A stretch of DNA of 64,000 nucleotides from Clostridium bornimense (GTDB lineage: Bacteria > Bacillota > Clostridia > Clostridiales > Clostridiaceae). Every line of letters starts with the position of its first letter. The stretch's first letter is position 1. Positions 1-7,855 of this stretch are shown here, in pieces. The DNA is taken from NCBI RefSeq assembly GCF_000577895.1, contig NZ_HG917869.1, positions 62,001-126,000 on the forward strand, given 5' to 3'. The position numbers were made by a program, and so were the translations under genes. The notes below the pieces were generated by a model. That model did no database searches, was not told the origin of the DNA, and saw only the letters and a program-made list of their open reading frames with translations.

Positions 1-189
1 TCAAAGGAAGAATTAGAAGATATGTTGCACAAGCATTTACAGTTTGTTACAGATCAAGTGGTGACTAGATTAAATAAAGACTGGAATGCAGATATAAATT
101 CATTTGATAAAGGTGAGGATCATATGATTATGTTTGCAGATATGCTTATTGATGGAATAGTAAAACAATTTCCTGAGAAATTTAAATAA
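1..189 (+). CDS. 3' end of a protein of unknown function (partial)
   Basis: Frame 1 is open from the first base to a TAA at 187-189. It gives the last 62 residues of a protein, beginning SKEELEDMLHKH and ending KQFPEKFK. The fragment is mostly amphipathic helix with several Met residues and no transmembrane segment. I do not recognise the family and the start lies outside the window. A strong terminator follows within 10 bases, so this is the last gene of its transcript. Confidence 0.6.
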   Translation, partial: SKEELEDMLHKHLQFVTDQVVTRLNKDWNADINSFDKGEDHMIMFADMLIDGIVKQFPEKFK

Positions 190-197
190 TATATAAG

Positions 198-235
198 AAA
201 GCTATGCTTATTAATTTTAGGCATAGCTTTTTATT
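198..235 (+). terminator. Rho-independent terminator
   Basis: A perfect 10-bp stem (AAAGCTATGC at 198-207 with GCATAGCTTT at 221-230) is followed by T-rich sequence. It ends the transcript of the partial gene at 1-189. Confidence 0.85.
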
Positions 236-425
236 TAGTCTTTATCATTAGCTATTAAAGAATGAGAAAATATAGTATGATAAGAATTAAATGGATTAGA
301 TGATAGAATTCCTAATAGAAATGCAAAGATTAAGGTTAGAAGTGCAGAAATTACACTCTTTACAACAGAAGAGACATAATAAAAATGTAGCACATATTTA
401 TTAAGAAAAGTTTGGAGGACAGAAG

Positions 426-851
426 ATGAATGTTTTATCATTAGAAGAATTAAAAGATAAAGGTGCAATTTATATAAAAGATATATTATTTGGTTTTGAT
501 AATTATAAATCAGAAATATTAACGTTGTCAGAGCAGGAAGCAGAAGAGTTTTTTAAAGAAATGTGGATAGACAGTGGTAAGAAAAATTGCTATGTTGATT
601 TTTATTATTTTACTCTAAATGATGAAGCAAGGAAGATAGTAGAAAAAGAATTAACTAAAGAGGAAATAGTATTCATTCAAGGTATAAAGCCAGAAGAAAC
701 AGATAAAATATATTTTGAATTTGACCAAGCACTTTTAAAGATTGTAGTAAAGCTTAATGCAAGAGAGATATTATTTTCTACTTTCTATTTTATAAACAAT
801 AAAAGTACTTGGTGGGGAAATTATAATAAAGAATATGTTAAATTTTCATAG
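426..851 (+). CDS. Hypothetical protein (141 aa)
   Basis: This is a soluble, acidic 141-residue protein. GGAGG at 413-417 lies eight bases before the ATG, so the start is well supported. There is no signal peptide, membrane segment or cofactor motif. The C-terminal half alternates predicted beta and helix and ends with a Trp/Tyr-rich stretch (STWWGNYNKEYVKF), which suggests a small globular domain. I do not recognise the family. It lies 22 bases before the Nudix gene on the same strand, so the two may be cotranscribed, but that gives no functional assignment. Confidence 0.6.
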   Translation: MNVLSLEELKDKGAIYIKDILFGFDNYKSEILTLSEQEAEEFFKEMWIDSGKKNCYVDFYYFTLNDEARKIVEKELTKEEIVFIQGIKPEETDKIYFEFDQALLKIVVKLNAREILFSTFYFINNKSTWWGNYNKEYVKFS

Positions 852-873
852 AGTGAATTAAAGGAGAAATAGT

Positions 874-1416
874 ATGGAATTATTAGATATAGTTGATGAA
901 AATGGGGAACCAACAGGAGAAGTAAGGGATAGAGAAGAGATTCATTCAAAAGGATTGTTACATAGAACCTCTCATCTATGGATAGTAAGAGATAATGATA
1001 AAGGTGGTTTAGATGTCCTACTTCAGAAAAGAAGTGACAATAAAGATTCTAATCCGGGGTGCTATGATATATCTTCTGCGGGACATATTAAAGCAGGAGA
1101 TGGATATTTAAATTCAGCTATAAGAGAGCTAAGAGAGGAACTTGGAATAGAAGCATCACAGGAGGAACTAGTTCAGTGCTATGTTAGAAGAGTAAGGTAT
1201 GAAGCAATATTTCATGGTAAGGAATTTAGAGATAATCAAGTAACAAGGGTTTACAGAATGAAGAGAAATGATATAAATATTGAAAATTTAACATTACAAA
1301 AGGAAGAAGTATCTTCAGTTATATGGATGGATTTAGAAGAATGTATTAAGGCAGTACGGGATAATACATTTAAAAATTATATATGCTTAGAGGAAATAGA
1401 GAAAATACTATTCTAA
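874..1416 (+). CDS. Nudix hydrolase, YfcD/IDI-like
   Basis: Nudix enzymes cleave nucleoside-diphosphate-X compounds using a Mg-binding helix. Here the Nudix box is intact at about residues 70-92 (GHIKAGDGYLNSAIRELREELGI is split around the REL.EE.G core). The N-terminus (MELLDIVDENGEPTG) and a TSHLWIVRD strand match the subgroup that resembles isopentenyl-diphosphate isomerase and E. coli YfcD. The 180-residue length is normal for that subgroup. An AAGGAGAAA site precedes the ATG. The substrate cannot be read from sequence, and true IDI activity is unlikely in a clostridium expected to use type II IDI. That last point is inference. Confidence 0.85.
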   Translation: MELLDIVDENGEPTGEVRDREEIHSKGLLHRTSHLWIVRDNDKGGLDVLLQKRSDNKDSNPGCYDISSAGHIKAGDGYLNSAIRELREELGIEASQEELVQCYVRRVRYEAIFHGKEFRDNQVTRVYRMKRNDINIENLTLQKEEVSSVIWMDLEECIKAVRDNTFKNYICLEEIEKILF

Positions 1417-1490
1417 TATATAGCTATTATAGTATTTTCCCGATATCAATAGCACTAATATGTTTTAGAATTAAAAATAATAAAAAACTA

Positions 1491-1533
1491 AAAGGAGAGG
1501 ATTCAAAATTAATTGAAGTGTCTCCTTTTTTCT
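1491..1533 (+). terminator. Terminator, member of a repeated hairpin family
   Basis: AAAGGAGA at 1491-1498 pairs with TCTCCTTT at 1521-1528, followed by TTTT. The loop GATTCAAAATTAATTGAAG and downstream CTATATAGTT are nearly identical to the terminator at 9540-9580 after the GH5 gene, so this hairpin is a dispersed copy and not a unique sequence. Confidence 0.75.
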
Positions 1534-1677
1534 ATATAGTTAATAAATAACTAAAGCTATATTACTTTTATAGGATTTGTTTTAAATCAATGTTAATTAT
1601 TTGGTTCATTAATTCAAATATTTAGCTATAACTAAACTTTATTATAACATTAATGATAAATATTATATTTAACGAAT

Positions 1678-2267
1678 TCAAAGAAAAGAATGATAAACTA
1701 GAAAATATCCTATTGAAGATACAATGATAACTGTAATTATATAAAGAAACTTATTATTTGCTTTTTTATAGAACCAGTAACCTAAGGCTATAAAACTTAG
1801 AAAATCAAAAACAAATTGTCCTAGAAAAGTGTGATAATTGTATAAATATATACTTACTCCAATTGTTTCAGCAAGTAATCCGCTTATTGGTAAAGCGTAC
1901 AGTAAGCTGCTTAGTTTACTTTGTTTATTCCAGTAATAAAGTACAAAACCAACTAATGCACAAGCCAAAGCAATAATGTTATAGGTATTTAACAATCCCC
2001 AATTAATAAAATACACATCGCCAGATTGTGAGTTGATTATTTCAAAAACACTCTGTAAAAAATAGAAGTTAAAATTCATACTTGCTAAATATAGAAATAC
2101 ATTAATAGCTGCATTTTTATTTGAACAACTAAAATATATAATCAATGTTGTTGTAGTCATCCAAAAACCAAATAGAGTCGCTATTGAACTATACTTATTT
2201 TGCCATAAGATCTTGGCATATTTTCAGGTTTAGTTCCTTTATATGAATTAGCAAAGAAAACTTTATA
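1678..2267 (-). pseudogene. Decayed multi-pass membrane protein gene
   Basis: On the minus strand an ATG-started frame (2160 to 1678, 160 aa) encodes about five hydrophobic segments, beginning TTTTLIIYF and ending SSIGYFLVYHSFL. Three observations say the gene is broken. No ribosome site precedes the ATG. The same frame stays open 60 bases further upstream without a start and then meets TGA. A second frame from 2267 to 2181 reads like the missing cytoplasmic loop of the same protein (VFFANSYKGTKPENMPRSYG), ending where the first frame takes over (ATLFGFWMTTTT). The simplest reading is a frameshift near 2185 plus loss of the N-terminus. The family is not recognised, and expression as a truncated 160-residue protein cannot be excluded. 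Confidence 0.5.
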
Positions 2268-2437
2268 CTATCAACAGAGTCTACACCAAGGAAATTCATC
2301 ACTACTAAAACTGACCATATTTATATTATAACCCATTATAGGAAAAATATAGATTTTTTTACTTAAAGTTATAATAAAGTGTACCACAAAGGTTGATAAG
2401 GAAATCAAGGATATTGAAATTTAGAATAAAATTAATA

Positions 2438-2464
2438 TGGAACCTTTTTGATAGGAGAATCGTC
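2438..2464 (+). promoter_or_regulatory. ECF-type promoter of the sigma/anti-sigma operon
   Basis: TGGAACC (2438-2444), a 16-bp spacer and CGTC (2461-2464) match the -35/-10 pattern of Bacillales/Clostridiales ECF sigma factors of the SigV/SigW type. It lies 36 bases before the sigma factor ATG. This arrangement normally means autoregulation. Confidence 0.65.
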
Positions 2465-2499
2465 TATTATATGAATCGATTCGGAGAGGAGTATATTGA

Positions 2500-3015
2500 A
2501 TGATTGATGAACTATTATTAAAAAAAGCAATAAGAGGGGATAAAGAATGTTTTATTAAGTTATTGGAACCGATAAAAGAAAGTTTATATAAGGTAGCTTT
2601 CATGTATCTAAAAAATGAAGATGATGCATTAGATTGTATTCAAGAATCTATAATAAAAGCTATACAATCACTTAGTAGTTTAAAAGAACCTCAATATTTC
2701 AATACGTGGATTACTCGAATTACGATAAATACTTGTAAAGATTATATTAAAAAATCTAATAAGGTTGTTTCAGTAGATATAAAAGATTATGAAAATAAAT
2801 TAGTTGCTGAAAATGAAGAGTTTGATGATATGGAAGATATACAAAGGGCTTTAGAAAAATTGAGTGACAAGGAAAGAGAACTGATAGTAATGAGATATTT
2901 AAAAGATATGTCGCTTAAAGATATTTCAACGACAATTGATATGCCAGTAGGTGCAGTAAAAAGTAGATTGAGTAGAAGTTTAAAGAGATTAAAAGTACAT
3001 ATGGAGGCGAGATAA
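2500..3015 (+). CDS. ECF-family RNA polymerase sigma factor
   Basis: This is a 171-residue sigma-70 protein of the extracytoplasmic-function group. Region 2 spans about residues 10-85 (FMYLKNEDDALDCIQES, FNTWITRITINTC) and region 4 about residues 115-165 (LSDKERELIVMRYLKDMSLKDI, then GAVKSRLSRSLKRLK). Region 3 is missing, as usual for ECF factors. GGAGAGGAG sits nine bases before the ATG. The next gene begins two bases after the stop and encodes a membrane anti-sigma protein, so the pair forms a signal-transducing operon. The upstream TGGAACC-N16-CGTC element suggests it transcribes itself. The inducing signal is unknown. Cell-envelope stress is the usual role for this group. Confidence 0.93.
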   Translation: MIDELLLKKAIRGDKECFIKLLEPIKESLYKVAFMYLKNEDDALDCIQESIIKAIQSLSSLKEPQYFNTWITRITINTCKDYIKKSNKVVSVDIKDYENKLVAENEEFDDMEDIQRALEKLSDKERELIVMRYLKDMSLKDISTTIDMPVGAVKSRLSRSLKRLKVHMEAR

Positions 3016-3017
3016 GA

Positions 3018-4019
3018 ATGAATGATATAAATATTGATAATATAAAAGTATCTTTAAGATTAGATGAGGTTATTAATAATGCCGTTAATGAAGGGTATAA
3101 AAATGTTAATAATAAGAATAGTATACTGAAAAAGCTAGCAATAACAGTAGTGATTGTAGGGAGTATAGGAATAACATTATCTGGGACAAGTTTTGGGGAA
3201 AGAGTATTAGCTAATATTGGGTTAGAGGCTTTTGATATCGGTAATTATATTGGTGTAAATAAGAATTTAAAAGACTATACTACAGTAGTTGATAGTTCCG
3301 TTACTAAAAATGGCATAACTGTGCAACTAAATGAAGTTATTTTAGATAGGGATGAACTAATAGTTTCAACTACTACAAAAATAGATACGGCTATAGAAAG
3401 TAATGAAAGTTTATTAGTATTTGGTGACGTATATATTAATGGTAAAAAGATTTCTGAAGGCGCTGAAGGAAGTAAAGAACAAATTGACCAATACACTATG
3501 GAAAGTATCTTAAAATATAACTTAAAAGATGATTTGCCAAATGGAGAACTAGATATAAAGATAAAGTATAGAGAGGCATTACTTAGTAGAGAAAATTCAA
3601 ATAGCGAGGAGATTAAAGGACCATGGGAATTTGAATTTAAGGCTAGTGGGGATACATTAGTAGCTAAAACAACAAATATAAAATTAAATAATTCTTTTAA
3701 ATTGGACAATGGGCAAAAAGTAATTTTAAATGAGTATAGAAGTAATGACGTAGGGACAAAGATTTACTATGATATGAAAGATAAAGATGAAGCATATGAT
3801 ATAATTCTTAGAGGATATGATGATTTAGGCAATGAAGTAAGTTTTTATAGTAGTTACGAAGGGAAAAATGATGGAGTTATGAAAAATGAGAGTGAAATTT
3901 CAGCTTATGCAAGTAAGCTAGTATTAACTCCATATGCTGTAGCATATTCTGAGAAAAGTGGTAAGATCAATGATAATTATCATCAGGTGGGAGAAGAATT
4001 TACGATAGAAATAAAATAA
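3018..4019 (+). CDS. Membrane-anchored anti-sigma factor, DUF4179 type
   Basis: The 333-residue protein has a short cytoplasmic head (residues 1-38), one transmembrane helix (about 39-58, KLAITVVIVGSIGITLSG) and a large extracytoplasmic beta-rich domain. This is the DUF4179/DUF5643 arrangement found beside ECF sigma factors. The head would hold the sigma factor encoded two bases upstream. The outer domain would sense an envelope signal. An AGGCGAGATAAG ribosome site overlaps the end of the sigma gene, consistent with translational coupling. A related protein is encoded at the far end of the window (62777-64000, minus strand). The ligand and the release mechanism (proteolysis or conformational change) cannot be inferred. 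Confidence 0.85.
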   Translation: MNDINIDNIKVSLRLDEVINNAVNEGYKNVNNKNSILKKLAITVVIVGSIGITLSGTSFGERVLANIGLEAFDIGNYIGVNKNLKDYTTVVDSSVTKNGITVQLNEVILDRDELIVSTTTKIDTAIESNESLLVFGDVYINGKKISEGAEGSKEQIDQYTMESILKYNLKDDLPNGELDIKIKYREALLSRENSNSEEIKGPWEFEFKASGDTLVAKTTNIKLNNSFKLDNGQKVILNEYRSNDVGTKIYYDMKDKDEAYDIILRGYDDLGNEVSFYSSYEGKNDGVMKNESEISAYASKLVLTPYAVAYSEKSGKINDNYHQVGEEFTIEIK

Positions 4020-4025
4020 TAGATT

Positions 4026-4071
4026 AAAACATAAAGCAATTATATATAAATATCATTGCTTTATGTTTTAA
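4026..4071 (+). terminator. Terminator of the sigma/anti-sigma operon
   Basis: A 15-bp perfect stem (4026-4040 with 4055-4069, AAAACATAAAGCAAT and complement) closes a 14-base loop right after the stop codon. Confidence 0.85.
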
Positions 4072-4206
4072 TGAGAAAAATTATAGATATAAATAACAAT
4101 TTGTAAAATTAGTTGAAAATTTAATAAAATTAAACGAAATATAATATAGTATAGTATGTAAATAGGATGTTTATATTATAGTTATGTTTAATTCGGAGGT
4201 TGAAGA

Positions 4207-4911
4207 ATGGATAAATACGTCGTTTTAGAAGATGTTACAAAGTGTTATCAAATGGGAGAGGTTTCTATAAAGGCTGCCGATGGTATAGGATTTGAAATTA
4301 ATAAAGGTGAATTTGTCGTGGTAGTAGGACCAAGTGGTGCTGGTAAAACTACTGTTTTAAATATTTTAGGTGGCATGGATACTGCTACTAGTGGAAAAGT
4401 TATTGTAGATGGAAAAGATATAAGTTCATTACGTGGTAAAAATCTAGTGAAATACAGAAGAGAGGATATAGGATTTGTTTTTCAGTTTTATAACTTAATG
4501 CAAAATCTTACTGCATTGGAGAATGTAGAATTAGCTCTTCAGATTAGTAAAAGGCCTTTAAATGCAATGGAGATATTAAAAGATGTTGGCCTTGGTGATA
4601 GAATTAACAATTTTCCGGCTCAACTTTCTGGTGGAGAACAACAAAGGGTTTCAATTGCGAGAGCTTTGGCTAAAAATCCTAAATTGCTTTTATGTGACGA
4701 GCCTACTGGTGCTCTTGATTATGTAACGGGAAAGGCAATTTTAAAGTTACTTCAAGATACTTGTCGTGAAAAAAATATGACTGTTATAATTATTACCCAT
4801 AATACTGCAATTACTCCTATGGCAGATAGAGTTATTCATGTTAGAAATGGTAAAGTAGCAAAGATAGAAACAAATGAAAATCCAACATCTGTAGAAGATA
4901 TTGAATGGTAG
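4207..4911 (+). CDS. ABC transporter ATP-binding protein, MacB/LolD type
   Basis: This 234-residue ATPase powers the permease encoded 18 bases downstream. Walker A (GPSGAGKTT, about residues 41-49), Q-loop ([16 protein letters not shown]), signature ([16 protein letters not shown], about 140-155) and Walker B with the catalytic Glu ([12 protein letters not shown]) are all intact, and the H-loop is ITHNT. The sequence is closest in style to MacB/LolD ATPases, which work with FtsX-fold permeases rather than solute importers. A CGGAGG site lies six bases before the ATG. It sits next to an ECF sigma operon, but a terminator separates them, so regulation by that sigma is possible only through a separate promoter that I could not see. 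Confidence 0.93.
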   Translation: MDKYVVLEDVTKCYQMGEVSIKAADGIGFEINKGEFVVVVGPSGAGKTTVLNILGGMDTATSGKVIVDGKDISSLRGKNLVKYRREDIGFVFQFYNLMQNLTALENVELALQISKRPLNAMEILKDVGLGDRINNFPAQLSGGEQQRVSIARALAKNPKLLLCDEPTGALDYVTGKAILKLLQDTCREKNMTVIIITHNTAITPMADRVIHVRNGKVAKIETNENPTSVEDIEW

Positions 4912-4929
4912 TACTTGGAGGTAATAATA

Positions 4930-7437
4930 ATGAAAGCGCTTCAACGTGATTTTTTTCGTGAGATAAAGAAAAATAAAGGTAGATTTATTTCAGTATTTTT
5001 CATTGTAATGCTGGGAGCTGCATTTTTTTCTGGTATAAGGTCTAGTAAATTTGATATGGAACTTTCAGCAGAAAGCTATTATGATGGAAAAAACTTAATG
5101 GATATAAAAGTAATAAGTACAGCTGGACTTACTGATGATGATATTGAAGATATAAGTAAAGTAATGGATATAGAAAAAGTTTTTCCTAGTTACTCTAAAG
5201 AAGTTTTAAATAAGGAGAATAACAAAGAACAAGTAGTAAATTTAATTGGATATACAGAGGGGATAAATGAGCCTACTGTAATTGAAGGAAGACTTCCAAA
5301 TAAGGAAGATGAATGTTTTGTTGATACTGAATATCTTGAGAAAAGTGGACGTAAAATAGGTGATAAAATAACATTTTATTCTGGTACTGATGAAGAGATA
5401 TCAAATTCGTTGAAATATGATACCTATAAGATTGTGGGAAGTGGAAACTTACCACAGTATATGGATTTTACTCGTGGAATTGGATCTATAGGGGATGGAA
5501 GCATAGATAGTTTTGTTGTTGTTATGCCAGAGGTATTTAAGCAAGAAATATATACTGAAGCATACATAAAAGTTAAGGGAGCAAAAGAACTAGATAGCTT
5601 TGATGATAGTTATAAAAATAAGGTAGATTCTGTAGAAGAAAAACTTAAGGATATTTCAAATGATGCAGTACAACGTAGATATGATGAAATATATAATCAA
5701 CTAATAAACAGTATAGGATATGATACTAATTTGGTGACAGATATACCAAAAGTAGAAAAACCACAATGGTATATAACAGATAGAAATGATATTTCATCTG
5801 TAGCCAGTTTTAATACTGATGCTGAAAGGATTGCAAATATAGGAAAAGTATTTCCTGTTATATTTTTTCTTGTAGCTGCTCTTGTCAGTCTTACAGCTAT
5901 GACACGTATGGTAGAAGAACAACGTCAACAAATTGGTACATTAAAAGCATTAGGTTGTAGTAATAGTACTATTGCCATGAGATATTTTGCTTATGCAATG
6001 ATACCTACAGTTTTAGGTTCGGTAATAGGTGTAGTTATAGGAGAGAAGTTGCTACCTTTTGTGATAATGGATGCATATTCTATAATGTATACAGGGTTAA
6101 CTGATTATGTAATACCGTTAAATTGGGAACAAGGTCTTTTTGCAATAGTTGTTAATGTGCTTTGCAATGGGGTTGCAACTCTAGCTGCATGTAGTAAGGA
6201 ATTTAGGGCAAAGCCTTCTGAGCTTATGAGGCCACAAGCACCTAAGGGTGGAAAAAGAGTATTTTTAGAGAGAATTAATTTTTTATGGTCTCATATAAGT
6301 TTTACAGGAAAATCAACCATTAGAAATTTATTTAGATATAAAAAGCGTTTCTTTATGACTGTTATAGGAATAGGCGGATGCATGGGGTTAATTCTTGTAG
6401 GACTTGGGCTTCATGATTCTATAACCTTTGTTGCAAAAAATCAATTCAAAGAGTTTACAAAGTATAATGCAATTTTAGCAATAGATACTGAGGGTTCAGA
6501 AGAGAAAAGTAAAGAGTTAATGTCAGAGATAAATAATTATGATGGTATTAAAGAAACATTTAAAATTTATAGTCAAAATATAGAACTTAAAGGTGAAGAT
6601 AAATCTATTGATGTTACAATGAATGTTCCTTCAAATTATGAAGATATTGAAGACTATTTTATATTTCAGAGTCGTAAAACAAAGGAGAAATATAATTTTC
6701 CTAAAGAAGGAGCGGCTATAAGTGAAAAAACTGCTAAGATGCTTAATGTTTCCGTTGGAGATACTGTAAAAATAAAAAGTGGTGAAGATATAGTGGAAGT
6801 TCAAATTAAATTTATTTATGAGAACTATTTAGGACATTATATTTTTATGTCTGAGAGCCAATACGATACTTTATATAAGAAAACACCAGAATATAATCAG
6901 ATCCTTGTAAATTATAATGATACCTCTGAAAAATTTGAAGAGTCATTAGGGAAAAAATTAATAAAATTAGATGGAGTGAAGGGAGTTTCATTTACTTCTG
7001 ATATCGTAAAAAGTATTGATGATATGCTAGGTTCTTTAAATTTAGTAGTATATATTTTAGTATTATCAGCGGGATTATTAGCTTTTGTAGTTTTATATAA
7101 TTTGAATAATATAAATATTGCGGAACGTCAACGTGAACTAGCAACATTGAAAGTGTTAGGTTTTTATGATAAAGAAGTATCATCATATGTATATCGTGAA
7201 AATATTATACTGACTATAATTGGAATAATATTTGGTTTTTTAATAGGTTCATTATTACATCAATATGTAATTCAATGCGCCGAAGTCGATACCATTATGT
7301 TCGGACGATCTATACGTGTAATAAGCTATATTATTAGCGGTATTTTAACTTTTGTATTTTCAATTATCGTTAATTTAGTGATGAGTGGTAAATTGAAAAA
7401 GATAGACATGATTGAATCATTAAAAAGTGTGGAATAA
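4930..7437 (+). CDS. FtsX-family ABC transporter permease (large)
   Basis: This 835-residue permease starts with an N-terminal TM helix (residues about 20-37), followed by a MacB-like periplasmic-type domain. A three-helix FtsX core sits around residues 300-440, and a second helix/extracytoplasmic domain/FtsX core occupies the C-terminal half, ending with ISGILTFVFSIIVNLVMSG. I prefer ATG 4930 over the in-frame TTG at 4915 because GGAGG at 4917-4921 lies inside the longer version at proper spacing from 4930. Such ATPase/permease pairs in Firmicutes export or remove membrane-active compounds or move lipids and peptides. The substrate cannot be read here. Its gene follows the ATPase stop closely, so the two form one operon. 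Confidence 0.9.
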   Translation: MKALQRDFFREIKKNKGRFISVFFIVMLGAAFFSGIRSSKFDMELSAESYYDGKNLMDIKVISTAGLTDDDIEDISKVMDIEKVFPSYSKEVLNKENNKEQVVNLIGYTEGINEPTVIEGRLPNKEDECFVDTEYLEKSGRKIGDKITFYSGTDEEISNSLKYDTYKIVGSGNLPQYMDFTRGIGSIGDGSIDSFVVVMPEVFKQEIYTEAYIKVKGAKELDSFDDSYKNKVDSVEEKLKDISNDAVQRRYDEIYNQLINSIGYDTNLVTDIPKVEKPQWYITDRNDISSVASFNTDAERIANIGKVFPVIFFLVAALVSLTAMTRMVEEQRQQIGTLKALGCSNSTIAMRYFAYAMIPTVLGSVIGVVIGEKLLPFVIMDAYSIMYTGLTDYVIPLNWEQGLFAIVVNVLCNGVATLAACSKEFRAKPSELMRPQAPKGGKRVFLERINFLWSHISFTGKSTIRNLFRYKKRFFMTVIGIGGCMGLILVGLGLHDSITFVAKNQFKEFTKYNAILAIDTEGSEEKSKELMSEINNYDGIKETFKIYSQNIELKGEDKSIDVTMNVPSNYEDIEDYFIFQSRKTKEKYNFPKEGAAISEKTAKMLNVSVGDTVKIKSGEDIVEVQIKFIYENYLGHYIFMSESQYDTLYKKTPEYNQILVNYNDTSEKFEESLGKKLIKLDGVKGVSFTSDIVKSIDDMLGSLNLVVYILVLSAGLLAFVVLYNLNNINIAERQRELATLKVLGFYDKEVSSYVYRENIILTIIGIIFGFLIGSLLHQYVIQCAEVDTIMFGRSIRVISYIISGILTFVFSIIVNLVMSGKLKKIDMIESLKSVE

Positions 7438-7469
7438 AATGTACGTTATATAAAATTGAAAAGAATATG

Positions 7470-7553
7470 AAAAGAGGCTGTTGCAATAACAAATGCATTA
7501 TATCACTAGATATGGATGAAATGAAAATTTGTTTGTGATAACCTCTTTTTTAA
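7470..7553 (+). terminator. Terminator hairpin containing a dispersed repeat
   Basis: AAAAGAGG (7470-7477) pairs with CCTCTTTT (7542-7549), followed by a T run. The inner arm contains CTGTTGCAATAACAAATG, which recurs in the hairpin element at 61673-61898 (TTGTAGCAATAACAAATG), so it belongs to a dispersed intergenic repeat family. Confidence 0.65.
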
Positions 7554-7581
7554 TTAGTAATTTATTTGAATTATAATTACA

Positions 7582-7790
7582 TAGCCGTTAATCTCTTATG
7601 CAAGAAACTTATTAATTAGAACAGATAGAGTCTTGCAAACATATGCTAAAAATTCCTAAGTATATTAATAAATAAGATAGTAAATATATAAAAGTATACG
7701 TTCAGGAACAAAAAAACCTCTTTTACGACAAATTCACAGAAATTACACAAAAATTTTTTTATAATTTTAGCATAAAGAAAATCTTTTAAA
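7582..7790 (+). promoter_or_regulatory. Control region of the GH5 gene, duplicated before GH30
   Basis: This stretch aligns with 9749-9957 over about 200 bases. The best-conserved parts are CAAACATATGCTAAAAAT, GAACAAAAAAACC followed by TTTTACGACAAATTCACA, and ATAAAGAAAA. A TATAAT -10 lies at 7760-7765. A TTCACA at 7733-7738 is 21 bp away from it, too far for a normal -35, so activation by a bound regulator is likely (inference). Confidence 0.6.
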
Positions 7791-7855
7791 TTAAGTTACA
7801 AGATATACTTAAGTGATAGTTGTGAAAAACAAAGTTTATATAAGGGGGAACTTCT

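Noticed and set aside
2195-2299. Minus-strand 34-codon ORF (MNFLGVDSVDSIKFSLLIHI...) resembling the LG-DS motif of an acyl or peptidyl carrier protein
   Set aside because: It has no ribosome site and covers only a fragment of a carrier domain. It overlaps a frame that fits better as part of the decayed membrane protein. No biosynthetic genes are nearby.
3275-3709. Minus-strand 144-codon ORF opposite the anti-sigma gene
   Set aside because: It is a shadow frame. The plus-strand gene has family-level features and is coupled to the sigma gene.
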